This document shows positions 9,119 through 17,745 of a stretch of DNA of 26,905 bases, piece by piece. Each line of letters opens with the position of its first letter. Within the stretch, counting starts at the first letter, position 1. The notes below the pieces were generated by a model, which did no database searches, had not been told where the DNA came from, and worked only from the letters and a program-made list of their open reading frames with translations. This DNA is from an uncultured Demequina sp. (lineage in GTDB: Bacteria; Actinomycetota; Actinomycetes; Actinomycetales; Demequinaceae): the NCBI GenBank assembly GCA_937925595.1, contig CALALQ010000282.1, positions 1-26,905 of the forward strand, written 5' to 3'. Made by a program: the position numbers and the translations under genes.

Positions 9119-9184
9119 ACGTGAAGGTCCAGGTGTACCGCTGGCCGGCATCGCGCCGCGCGGATTTGCCGTGCGGACGCAGGG
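9076..9184. repeat. palindromic repeat element (copy A) at the rimI/tsaD junction
   Basis: Two perfect 22-bp inverted arms, 9076-9097 and 9163-9184, share the core CTGCGTCCGCACGGCA and flank a 65-bp middle. The left arm and the bases after it encode the last residues of rimI. The same 16-bp core, again as an inverted pair, occurs inside the ABC-F gene (22467-22550). It looks like a dispersed non-autonomous palindromic unit. Because it lies inside the operon, the mRNA could fold into a 22-bp stem here. Confidence 0.85.
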
Positions 9185-9219
9185 GCTCGTGGGTGTGGAT
9201 GACGAATAGGGTTGGCTGA
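9115..9219 (+). CDS. possible 34-codon bridging reading frame between rimI and tsaD
   Basis: A GTG at 9115 overlaps the rimI stop (GTGA), and the reading frame runs 34 codons to a TGA whose last base is the A of the tsaD ATG (TGATG). The product would be basic with several Arg and Trp residues and resembles no known family; about half of it is encoded by the palindromic element. There is no independent evidence for the protein. Its possible role is to carry ribosomes from rimI to tsaD and so restore coupling across the insertion. Confidence 0.3.
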   Translation: MNVKVQVYRWPASRRADLPCGRRGSWVWMTNRVG

Positions 9220-10253
9220 TGCTGGTACTGGGAATCGAATCGACGTGCGACGAGACGGGTGTGGCGCTCGTGCGCGGCACGGAGCTCATCGCTGACGTCA
9301 CCGCGTCGTCGATGGACGAGCACGCCCGCTTTGGCGGCATCGTGCCGGAGGTGGCCTCTCGAGCGCACCTCGAGGCGTTCGTTCCCACGCTCGAGGAGGC
9401 GCTGTCGCGTTCCGACGTGGCGCTGGGCGACGTGGACGCGATCGCCGTCGCGTCCGGCCCCGGACTGGTGGGCTCGCTCACCGTTGGCGTCTCCGCAGCC
9501 AAGGCGCTGTCCCTCGCGCTGAACAAGCCGCTCTACGGCGTGAATCACGTGATCGGCCACGCCGTCGTCGATGAGTTGGTGCACGGCGAGTTCCCCGACC
9601 GCACCATGGCGCTCGTCGTAAGCGGCGGACACACCTCGCTGCTGCTCATCGACGACATCGCCACGGGAGTCACGGAGCTCGGCCACACCCTCGACGACGC
9701 CGCGGGCGAGGCGTTCGACAAGGTGGGTCGCCTGTTGGGCCTGCCGTACCCCGGGGGCCCGCACATCGACCGTCTCGCTCGCGAAGGCGACCCCGAGTCG
9801 ATCCGCTTCCCGCGCGCCCTCACCGCCCCAAAGGATCAGGCCAAGCACGCCTACGACTTCTCCTTCAGTGGCCTCAAGACCGCGGTCGCCCGCTGGGTGG
9901 AGAACTGCCGCAACAGCGGTCGAGAGGTGCCGGTGGCCGACGTTGCGGCAAGTTTCGCAGCCGCCGTCGCCGACGTGCTGGTCGCCAAGACCCTTCACGC
10001 GTGCCAGGAGCACGGGGTCGAGACGCTCGTGATCGGCGGCGGCTTCAGCGCCAACTCGCAGCTGCGAGAGCTTGCGCAGGCGCGTGGAGAGGCCGCAGGA
10101 ATCGATGTGCGCATCCCGCCCATCCGCTACTGCACGGACAACGGCGCGATGATTGCGGCGCTGGGATCCGCCCTGGTGCGACGCGATGTGCGCCCGTCCC
10201 CGCTGAACCTGGGGGTGGACTCTTCCATGCCATTGGGTACCGTGTTCGCATGA
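9219..10253 (+). CDS. tsaD: tRNA N6-adenosine threonylcarbamoyltransferase TsaD
   Basis: TsaD transfers the threonylcarbamoyl group from TC-AMP to A37 of tRNA. The product is 344 residues, family-typical. It starts with [15 protein letters not shown], the invariant N-terminal strand, and has the metal-binding histidines H110 and H114 in [43 protein letters not shown] and the C-terminal [12 protein letters not shown] and [11 protein letters not shown] segments complete the ASKHA fold. One substitution is visible: the usual Ala/Leu after the second His is replaced by AVVDE, which is conservative. The ATG at 9219 keeps the standard start; the TGA overlaps the downstream GH3 ATG. Confidence 0.96.
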   Translation: MLVLGIESTCDETGVALVRGTELIADVTASSMDEHARFGGIVPEVASRAHLEAFVPTLEEALSRSDVALGDVDAIAVASGPGLVGSLTVGVSAAKALSLALNKPLYGVNHVIGHAVVDELVHGEFPDRTMALVVSGGHTSLLLIDDIATGVTELGHTLDDAAGEAFDKVGRLLGLPYPGGPHIDRLAREGDPESIRFPRALTAPKDQAKHAYDFSFSGLKTAVARWVENCRNSGREVPVADVAASFAAAVADVLVAKTLHACQEHGVETLVIGGGFSANSQLRELAQARGEAAGIDVRIPPIRYCTDNGAMIAALGSALVRRDVRPSPLNLGVDSSMPLGTVFA

Positions 10254-11830
10254 AAGGCGCCGTTGCCGTGGGGTTGGTCATTCTCCTGGCGGCAGTGGGC
10301 GCGGGCTGGTACGTGATGTCCCTCGTCGAGGACGCACCCGCCCCAAACCCAGGCGTCAGCGATCCCGCGAGCACAGCGTCGGGCACCGCGAGCCCCTCCC
10401 CAAGCCCCACCCCGGACGCGTGGGAGGAAGCGCTCGAGCTTGCTGCCTCGCTGTCGGTTGAGCAGGCCGCGGGAAGCGTCATCATGCCGGACATCTCCAG
10501 CGATGGACCCCAGGCCGCGGCGAAGCTCGTGAAGTCGCGGCACCTTGCCGGCGTGCTCATCATGGGCGGCGCGGTCAACAGCGAGGCGGACGTCAAGGCG
10601 CTCACCGCGGCGCTCGCCCAGGCGGACCCTGACCGCGGCTGGCCCATCATGATCGCCACGGACCAAGAAGGCGGGATCGTGCAGCGCCTGCAGCCGGTGC
10701 TCGGCTACACGAGCGCTTTCATGGCCGCGGGCGCCAACGGCGACGAACAGCAGATTCGCGATTATTACGCGGGCCTCGGCGCCGAGATGGCCGAGCTGGG
10801 TTTCACGATGGACATGGCGCCGGTCGCCGACGTCACGCTCGGCACCAAAGACCCCACCATTCGCACGCGCGCGGCAAGTTCGCGGCCCGACGCTGTGGCC
10901 AAGGTCGTCGGGGCCGCGTGGCAGGGTCTTGCGGCCGGGGGAGTGACGCCCGTGATCAAGCACTTCCCCGGGCACGGGTCAGTGACGCAGGATTCGCACC
11001 GGGTGCTTCCCGTCCAGAAGAAGTCCATCGGCAAGCTCGAGCAGTCCGACCTGCTGCCCTTCGCGACGGCGGTCCGCGAGGGCGCGCCCGCGGTGATGAT
11101 GGGCCACATCCAGGTCAGCAAGTGGGGCAAGGCGCCCGCCTCCGTGAACCCCAAGGCGTACAAGTACCTGCGCGAGGAGTTGGGCTTCGAGGGGCTTGCG
11201 GTGACGGACGCCATGAACATGAAGGCGATCACCGACCGCTACGGCCCCGGCAAGGCGGCCGCGACCGCGGTGAAGGCTGGCGCGGACCTGGTGGTGATGC
11301 CCGCGAATCTCGACAAGGCGATCGACGGGATCGTGAATGCTGTGGAGAAGGGCACGCTGAAGCGAGAGCGGCTCAATGAGGCGGCAGCGCGGGTCATCAT
11401 CACAGCGAGGGCTCAGGCGCAGACCGCGCCGTCGGGGACGTCCCGCACTGCTCAGTTCGTGGAGGGATCGATCGTGGTCGCCGCCAAGAACTGCGAGGCG
11501 CTCATCGGCAAGCAGGTCACGATCAAGGGCGGCACCTCCGGTCAGCGCGAGACGCTCGAGAAGGCCCTCGCGGATCGCGGAGTCGAGGTCGGCAGCGGCG
11601 GCACGACCATCCTGCTCGTCGAGGGCGATCGCGGTCATGGCACGGCCGACGTGGTGGTCGCGACGGGAGGTCCCTGGGGCCTTCCCAACTCGAAGGCGCA
11701 GACCTACGTGGCGACGTGGGGCGCCGGGGGTGCGCAGCTCAGGGCGCTCGCGGCCGTGCTGTCTGGCGATGTCGCGCCGCGCGGCACCTGGCCCGTCTCT
11801 GTGAAGCTGCCCTACGGCACCTGCAACTAG
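10250..11830 (+). CDS. glycoside hydrolase family 3 protein (NagZ-like, membrane-anchored or secreted)
   Basis: The 526-residue product has an N-terminal hydrophobic segment (residues 4-24, [19 protein letters not shown]) serving as signal anchor, then a Ser/Pro/Thr-rich linker (35-55) and a GH3 TIM-barrel domain. The NagZ signature KHFPGHG is at 237-243, followed by the catalytic acid/base His in the QDSHRVLP loop (H250 region), and the nucleophile is D320 in [23 protein letters not shown] (136-147) is also typical. It probably removes N-acetylglucosamine from muropeptides or peptidoglycan outside the membrane. The last 150 residues form an additional domain of the kind that follows the barrel in longer GH3 enzymes. 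The start overlaps the tsaD stop (ATGA), ending the operon. Confidence 0.9.
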   Translation: MKGAVAVGLVILLAAVGAGWYVMSLVEDAPAPNPGVSDPASTASGTASPSPSPTPDAWEEALELAASLSVEQAAGSVIMPDISSDGPQAAAKLVKSRHLAGVLIMGGAVNSEADVKALTAALAQADPDRGWPIMIATDQEGGIVQRLQPVLGYTSAFMAAGANGDEQQIRDYYAGLGAEMAELGFTMDMAPVADVTLGTKDPTIRTRAASSRPDAVAKVVGAAWQGLAAGGVTPVIKHFPGHGSVTQDSHRVLPVQKKSIGKLEQSDLLPFATAVREGAPAVMMGHIQVSKWGKAPASVNPKAYKYLREELGFEGLAVTDAMNMKAITDRYGPGKAAATAVKAGADLVVMPANLDKAIDGIVNAVEKGTLKRERLNEAAARVIITARAQAQTAPSGTSRTAQFVEGSIVVAAKNCEALIGKQVTIKGGTSGQRETLEKALADRGVEVGSGGTTILLVEGDRGHGTADVVVATGGPWGLPNSKAQTYVATWGAGGAQLRALAAVLSGDVAPRGTWPVSVKLPYGTCN

Positions 11831-11833
11831 CAG

Positions 11834-11846
11834 TACCGTTCTGGGC
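11834..11846 (+). promoter_or_regulatory. -10 box of a leaderless promoter for the LysE-family gene
   Basis: TACCGT (11834-11839) lies 7 nt before the GTG at 11847, only 3 nt after the upstream stop codon. It would allow the exporter to be transcribed independently of the long operon. Confidence 0.4.
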
Positions 11847-12455
11847 GTGGCGTCCTACTTCGCGGGCCTTGGCCTGATGCTGTCGCTCATCGTCGCGATC
11901 GGCGCGCAGAACCTGTTCGTGCTGCGCCAAGGGCTGCGCCGTGAGCACGTGGCGCTCGTGGTCGCGATCTGTGCGGTATCCGACGCCGCGCTCACCATCG
12001 CGGGAGTCGCGGGCATGGGAGCGATCGTCAGCTCCAACCCGGCCCTGGTCACGGGAGTGCGGTGGGCCGGCGCCGCGTTCCTTGTGGTCTATGGCCTCAT
12101 GGCGGCGCGGCGCGCGTGGCGGCCCAAGGCACTGAAGTCCGACGCTGAGGCGGGTTCGGCGGCCAAGGCGAGTGCAGCGTCGGTCGCCTTGACGTGCCTT
12201 GCCCTCACCTATCTGAACCCGCACGTGTACCTCGACACGGTGTTCCTCATGGGCACTGTCGCGTCGAACCATGCGGCGCCGTGGGTGTTCACGGTGGGGG
12301 CGATCACCGCGAGCGTGGTGTGGTTCACGGCGCTGGGCTACGGGGCCAGGGCGCTTGCGCCGGTGCTTGCCACGCCGCGAGCCTGGCGCATCCTCGACGC
12401 CATCATCGCGGTGGTGATGGTCGTGCTTGCGGTGACTCTCGTGCTTGGCGTCTAG
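11847..12455 (+). CDS. lysE: LysE/ArgO family amino acid exporter
   Basis: LysE-family proteins export basic amino acids (Lys, Arg) driven by the membrane potential and protect against toxic internal levels. The 202-residue product has about six hydrophobic segments. Near the N-terminus is the signature GAQNLFVLRQGLRR (19-32), and in the second half TYLNPHVYLDTVFLMG (121-136), both close to LysE/ArgO rather than RhtB. A charged loop (about 88-107) separates the two halves. Export of Lys or Arg is inferred from family only. No LysG/ArgP regulator lies beside it. It converges with the next gene, and the two stop codons share the same four bases, CTAG. Confidence 0.88.
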   Translation: MASYFAGLGLMLSLIVAIGAQNLFVLRQGLRREHVALVVAICAVSDAALTIAGVAGMGAIVSSNPALVTGVRWAGAAFLVVYGLMAARRAWRPKALKSDAEAGSAAKASAASVALTCLALTYLNPHVYLDTVFLMGTVASNHAAPWVFTVGAITASVVWFTALGYGARALAPVLATPRAWRILDAIIAVVMVVLAVTLVLGV

Positions 12456-13621
12456 ACCGGCGAGCAGATGAGGGCGCTGTGGCGCCCGGCGATGCGAGTG
12501 AGAATCACGGTTGCCGCGCCGTCGCCGGAGAGCTTGAGCTGTTTGCGCAGTCGAGCCGGGTCCACGTCGACGCCGCGCTTCTTGATCTCGACTGTGCCCA
12601 CTCCGCGCGCCCTGAGCGCCGCTGCGAGCTTCTTGACGTCGAACGGCATGGACTCCTTGACTTCGAACCACCGCGCGAACGGGGTGGGGGTGGGGGAGTC
12701 CGCGGTCAGGTACGCGATCGTGGGATCGACCAGGCCGGCACCCAGCTCGTCCGCAAGGGTGCCCACGAGGCCGGCACGGATGACCGCGCCGTCCGGCTCT
12801 GCGAGGAACCGGCCCAACTCTCGCGGCTCCCCGCGATGCGTGTCCCCGGCCAGCTCATTTGCCATGCCATGGGAGATGACGAGCGCGTTGTGTCCGATGC
12901 GGCTCGCGAGCGGACCGCACCACAGGCCCAGTTCCACCACATCGCCGCCGACGCTCACCCACTGCGCCTCCGCATCGGGAGGGAGCGCGTCGTGCGGAAT
13001 GCCGGGGCCGAGCTTGAGGCCCAGCGCGGGGAACTGGTCGCGCAGTTCGAGCAGCGCGGCAAGCGACGGCGAGTAGTCCTGGGGAGAGTGGCGGCGGCCG
13101 CGCTCACTCCGCCTCGCCGGATCCGCGAAGACGCCGTCCACCTCCACGCCCCGCACGGTGGCGAGGCCGTCCGCGTGGACCACCACAGCGTCGGGCCAAT
13201 GGCGCAGATTGTGATCGGCGAGCACAGCCGTCGCCTCGTCGACCTCGAACGCGACGACTCCCAGCCCCAGCGCGGCGAGTGCCATCGCGTCCGCGCCGAG
13301 CCCGCACGTGAGATCCGCAACGCGCGTCAAGCCTGCGTCGCGATACCTGGCGGCGTGCAGCGCCGCAACCTGCAGCCGCGTTGCCTGCTCCAGGCCCGCC
13401 TGACTGAACGCCATGCCCGGCGCGAACTCGCCGAACTTGGCCTTAGCGTCGGCCCGCAGTCGCGCCTGGGTGAGGGCCGCGGTGACCAGTTCCGCGGGCA
13501 CTCCATCGGCGCGCAAAGACTGCCCGACGCTCAAAGCGGTTGTGGCGTCGTAGTCACCAATAGCGTCGGCGAGGGCTCTGCAGTCTGCGCTCACGGCGAG
13601 GCGAGCGTCCGCGGCGTCCAT
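12452..13621 (-). CDS. class I SAM-dependent methyltransferase with THUMP-like C-terminal domain
   Basis: The 389-residue product has an N-terminal helical region (1-95), motif I VADLTCGLGADAMALAALG (101-119), an acidic strand end in AFEVDEA, and the catalytic-loop position ADPARRS (166-172), where DPPY is usual in nucleic-acid methyltransferases. The C-terminal 100 residues (KESMPFDVKKLAAAL... VEIKKRGVDVDP) match the THUMP-like domain found with these enzymes, suggesting an RNA substrate. The target base is unknown. The start ATG at 13621 is divergent from groES, with the CIRCE operator in between. The DPARR loop in place of DPPY seems normal for this subfamily. Confidence 0.85.
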   Translation of the reverse strand: MDAADARLAVSADCRALADAIGDYDATTALSVGQSLRADGVPAELVTAALTQARLRADAKAKFGEFAPGMAFSQAGLEQATRLQVAALHAARYRDAGLTRVADLTCGLGADAMALAALGLGVVAFEVDEATAVLADHNLRHWPDAVVVHADGLATVRGVEVDGVFADPARRSERGRRHSPQDYSPSLAALLELRDQFPALGLKLGPGIPHDALPPDAEAQWVSVGGDVVELGLWCGPLASRIGHNALVISHGMANELAGDTHRGEPRELGRFLAEPDGAVIRAGLVGTLADELGAGLVDPTIAYLTADSPTPTPFARWFEVKESMPFDVKKLAAALRARGVGTVEIKKRGVDVDPARLRKQLKLSGDGAATVILTRIAGRHSALICSPV

Positions 13622-13672
13622 GGGGCCATCGTTTCACGGGACGCGAACGTGGGGCGTCAGCGCCGCGACGTA

Positions 13673-13702
13673 TTAGCACTCGCCCGGTGAGAGTGCTAGA
13701 TT
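13673..13702 (+). promoter_or_regulatory. CIRCE operator over the groES promoter
   Basis: TTAGCACTC (13673-13681), 9 nt, then GAGTGCTAG (13691-13699) is a near-perfect CIRCE element, the HrcA repressor site of heat-shock genes. A -10 box TAGATT (13697-13702) and a weak -35 (TTAGCA, 18-nt spacing) overlap the two arms, so HrcA binding would block RNA polymerase directly. The mRNA leader would be about 95 nt. Confidence 0.92.
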
Positions 13703-13805
13703 GGATTCGCTCCTCATGGAGCACGCGCGCCGGTCGCATGACCCCCGCGACGGCATCGCCGGGCGCCCCAGTTTTGTCAGCAACGAGTGGAAGGTGAGGT
13801 CCGCA

Positions 13806-14099
13806 GTGTCGGTCTCAATCAAGCCTCTTGAGGACAAGGTTGTGGTGAAGGCCGCTCAGGCCGAGACGACCACGGCTTCTGGCCTCGTGATCCCGGACAC
13901 CGCCAAGGAGAAGCCCCAGGAGGGCGAGGTCGTGGCAGTCGGACCGGGTCGCATCGACGACAACGGCAACCGCGTCCCGCTGGACGTCAAGGTTGGCGAC
14001 AAGGTCATCTACAGCAAGTACGGCGGCACCGAGGTCAAGTACGCGGGCGAGGAGTACCTCATCCTCTCCGCGCGCGACCTGCTCGCCGTTGTTGGCTGA
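13806..14099 (+). CDS. groES: co-chaperonin GroES
   Basis: GroES is the 10-kDa lid of the GroEL folding chamber. The 97-residue product has the full family sequence, including [13 protein letters not shown] at the start, the mobile loop [27 protein letters not shown], and [19 protein letters not shown] followed by [15 protein letters not shown] chose the GTG at 13806 because it gives the standard N-terminus and has an AAGGTGAGG ribosome site just upstream; an in-frame GTG at 13794 is possible. Expression is probably heat-inducible through CIRCE. No groEL follows: a strong terminator and the oppositely oriented whiB come next. Confidence 0.96.
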   Translation: MSVSIKPLEDKVVVKAAQAETTTASGLVIPDTAKEKPQEGEVVAVGPGRIDDNGNRVPLDVKVGDKVIYSKYGGTEVKYAGEEYLILSARDLLAVVG

Positions 14100-14107
14100 G
14101 CATTCTT

Positions 14108-14153
14108 AACGACGAGGGGCCCGCAGGCGATTGCCTGCGGGCCCCTCGTCGTT
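14108..14153. terminator. bidirectional terminator hairpin between groES and whiB
   Basis: The 21-nt arms 14108-14128 and 14133-14153 are perfectly complementary around a GATT loop, giving a very stable GC-rich stem. Short T/A-rich flanks occur on both sides (CATTCTTAA before, GTTGTG after). It lies between converging genes and would serve both. Confidence 0.92.
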
Positions 14154-14160
14154 GTGTCGC

Positions 14161-14451
14161 CTAGCTGGCGCGCTTCAGGCGGCCAGCGAGAAGAGCGTGA
14201 CGCTCGTCCTCGCTGAGGCCACCCCATACCCCGAAAGGCTCACGCGCTGTGAGCGAGCGCTCGCGGCACATGTCCAAGACGGGGCAGCGGGCACAGAACT
14301 TCTTGGCGGCTTCTGCCCTGCGGCGCCTTGCGGCTCCGCGCTCGCCCTCAGGGTGGAAGAACAGTTCCGGGTCTGCCTCTCTGCAGGCCCCTTCGTACTG
14401 CCACTCCCACTGGTCCTGGGTCGGTGCAGGCAATTTGGCCACCGTGTCCAT
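14161..14451 (-). CDS. whiB3: WhiB-family iron-sulfur transcription factor, WhiB3/WhiD type
   Basis: WhiB proteins hold a [4Fe-4S] cluster and act with the primary sigma factor to control redox, development and metabolism genes. The 96-residue product has the four cluster cysteines C23, C53, C56 and C62 (CXXC within FCARCPV), the GVWGG turn (74-78) followed by LSEDER, and a basic C-terminus (AGRLKRAS). FFHPEGERG between the first and second cysteines, and the WEWQ N-terminus, match WhiB3/WhiD rather than WhiB1 or WhiB2. The position between groES and guaB is that of mycobacterial whiB3. The start ATG has an AAAAGGGGG ribosome site; a longer upstream frame was rejected. Confidence 0.93.
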   Translation of the reverse strand: MDTVAKLPAPTQDQWEWQYEGACREADPELFFHPEGERGAARRRRAEAAKKFCARCPVLDMCRERSLTAREPFGVWGGLSEDERHALLAGRLKRAS

Positions 14452-14524
14452 AAAGCCCCCTTTTCGGGCCAGGTGGTCCGGGCTCCGTTGCCGTGGACCA
14501 CATTGGTACATACACCGTAAAGCG

Positions 14525-14558
14525 GACGTTTCTCCAACGTCAAACCTCAACGTTGAGG
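14525..14558. promoter_or_regulatory. two palindromes in the whiB3-guaB intergenic region (possible operator)
   Basis: GACGTT-N5-AACGTC (14525-14541) is followed by the perfect 14-bp palindrome CCTCAACGTTGAGG (14545-14558). Both contain AACGT cores. They lie about 75-105 bp upstream of the whiB3 start and about 100 bp upstream of guaB, a plausible regulator site for whiB3. The binding protein is unknown. Confidence 0.4.
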
Positions 14559-14619
14559 GACCGTCTACACCCATTCCTACCGCGTCCCCGCCGGTCTGCC
14601 AACCCCCAATTTCTGGGGC

Positions 14620-16166
<1,547 letters not shown>

Positions 16167-16182
16167 CCCACCCGCCTCGCCG

Positions 16183-16445
16183 GTTTAGGCAACTCACATG
16201 CACCCCGCGGGGTGGGCGCGGCCCGTTTAGGCAACTCAGTTGCACCGTACGGGGTGAGCGCGCTCCGTTTAGGCAACCCAGTTGCACCTCAGACCTTGGT
16301 GAAACACGGAACCGGATCTCCGGGCGCATGGGATCTCGAAGTGCACGTGACGTGCCTAAAGCGCGGTCGAAGGCGCCTTGAAGTCCAAGTAACGTGCCTA
16401 AACCGCGGTCGAAGGCGCCTTGAAGTGCAAGTAACGTGCCTAAAC
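16183..16445. repeat. six-copy 42-bp-phased inverted repeat array
   Basis: Three copies of a 21-bp unit (GTTTAGGCA...TTGCAC) start at 16183, 16225 and 16267, exactly 42 bp apart. After 53 bp, three copies in the opposite orientation start at 16341, 16383 and 16425, again 42 bp apart. Each unit holds a 13-bp palindrome or near-palindrome with GCA/TGC ends; in copies 2 and 4 it is perfect but with different inner bases, i.e. compensatory change. The 21-bp spacers carry smaller palindromes: CCCCGCGGGG (16203), CCGTACGG (16245) and AAGGCGCCTT (16370 and 16412). It fills the gap between convergent guaB and the dehydrogenase gene, which otherwise holds no gene. Confidence 0.93.
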
Positions 16446-16456
16446 CGGGTTGGGGG

Positions 16457-17719
16457 TTACGGGTAGAGGCCGCGCAGGCGGTGGGCTTCCGTGACTCGCT
16501 GCACCGCAAGCACAGTGGCCGCCTCGCGGTAGGTCAGCCCGCGATCGCCAGCAAAGGCGACGACGTCCCTCCACGCCTTGGTCATGCGCTCTTTGAGGCG
16601 AGAGTTGACTTCCGCCTCTCGCCACTGGAACGCCATGTTCGCCTGCACCCACTCGAAGTAGGAGACGATCACACCGCCGGAGTTCGCGAGGATGTCCGGC
16701 ACCATGGTGATGCCACGATCGTTGAGAATTGCGTCCGCCGCCTTGGTGGTGGGGCCGTTTGCGCCCTCGACCACGATGCGCGCCTTGACGTCGTGGGCGT
16801 TCTCGGCGGTCAGGACTCCCTCAAGAGCTGCCGGCACGAGCACGTCGACGTCGAGCGTGAGCAGGTCCGCACCGGGAATGGGCTCCGCGCCGTCGAAGCC
16901 GATGACCGAGCCCGTCGTGTCGACGTGACGGCACAAGGCGTTGATGTCGATACCGTTCGGGTTGTAGATCGCCCCATCGATATCGGAGACTGCGCGAACG
17001 GCGACCCCAGCGTCGGCCAGGAAACGGGACGTGTCCCGGCCCACTTTGCCGAAGCCCTGAACCGCGGCGCTCGCGGTCGAGGTCGATAGGCCCTCGGCCT
17101 CCATGGCGAGGATCGCGATGTGGGCCACGCCGCGTGAGGTCGCGGCGGCGCGGCCCAGCGAGCCGCCAAGGCTCACGGGCTTGCCCGTGACGACGCCGGG
17201 AACGGTGTGGCCCACCGCCGTCGAGTAGGTGTCCATCATCCACGCCATGGTCTGCTCATTGGTACCCATGTCGGGCGCGGGGATGTCCACCTCGGGGCCG
17301 ATGATCGGCAGGATCTCCGAGGTGTAGCGCCGCGTGACGCGCTCCAACTCAATCTGCGAGTGTGCGCGCGGGTCAATGGCGACACCGCCCTTCGCGCCGC
17401 CGTAGGGAACGTCGACGAGCGCGCACTTCCACGTCATCCACATGGCGAGCGCGCGCACCTCGTCGAGGTCCACGTGCGGAGAGAAGCGCAGTCCGCCTTT
17501 GGCGGGACCGCGGGAGAAGTTGTGCTGGACTCGGTAGCCGAGGTAGACGGCGGTGCTGCCGTCCTCTCGACGCAGCGGGATGCTGACCGCCATCTCGCGG
17601 CGTGGCGAGCCCAGCATCTGGTGAGTGCCGTCGTCGTAGCCAAGGTGCTCGACGGCAGCGGCAAGTTGCGCGTGTGCATCGGCGAGGGGACCCTCACCGA
17701 CTGAAGGTGACCACGTCAT
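16457..17719 (-). CDS. Glu/Leu/Phe/Val dehydrogenase family protein (probably glutamate dehydrogenase)
   Basis: This hexameric-type amino-acid dehydrogenase would oxidatively deaminate an amino acid, most likely glutamate to 2-oxoglutarate and ammonia. It has 420 residues. Substrate-domain motifs are SRGPAKGGLRFSP (K74) and KCALVDVPYGGAKGGV with the catalytic lysine K110; the Rossmann motif VQGFGKVG is at about 218-225. The length and the GGAKGG context match the GdhB/RocG-like NAD type. Leu/Val specificity cannot be excluded without the pocket residues. The ATG has an AGAGG ribosome site (revealed as CCTCT on the plus strand at 17724-17728). The 3' end abuts the repeat array. Confidence 0.9.
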   Translation of the reverse strand: MTWSPSVGEGPLADAHAQLAAAVEHLGYDDGTHQMLGSPRREMAVSIPLRREDGSTAVYLGYRVQHNFSRGPAKGGLRFSPHVDLDEVRALAMWMTWKCALVDVPYGGAKGGVAIDPRAHSQIELERVTRRYTSEILPIIGPEVDIPAPDMGTNEQTMAWMMDTYSTAVGHTVPGVVTGKPVSLGGSLGRAAATSRGVAHIAILAMEAEGLSTSTASAAVQGFGKVGRDTSRFLADAGVAVRAVSDIDGAIYNPNGIDINALCRHVDTTGSVIGFDGAEPIPGADLLTLDVDVLVPAALEGVLTAENAHDVKARIVVEGANGPTTKAADAILNDRGITMVPDILANSGGVIVSYFEWVQANMAFQWREAEVNSRLKERMTKAWRDVVAFAGDRGLTYREAATVLAVQRVTEAHRLRGLYP

Positions 17720-17745
17720 TGTGACCTCTTTCGACCCTAACGAAT

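Noticed and set aside
12194..13690. 498-codon open frame on the plus strand
   Set aside because: It is antisense to the THUMP-like methyltransferase, whose motifs are clear on the minus strand; the plus-strand product has no family features.
14161..14574. 137-residue version of WhiB
   Set aside because: The first 41 residues do not resemble WhiB3, and the internal ATG at 14451 has a strong AAAAGGGGG ribosome site.
16183..16445. CRISPR array
   Set aside because: The 21-bp repeats have 21-bp spacers that are near-identical to each other, the two halves are in opposite orientation, and no cas genes are present.
16212..16466. 84-codon open frame across the 42-bp array
   Set aside because: The array stays open in several frames because its period is a multiple of three; there is no ribosome site or family match.
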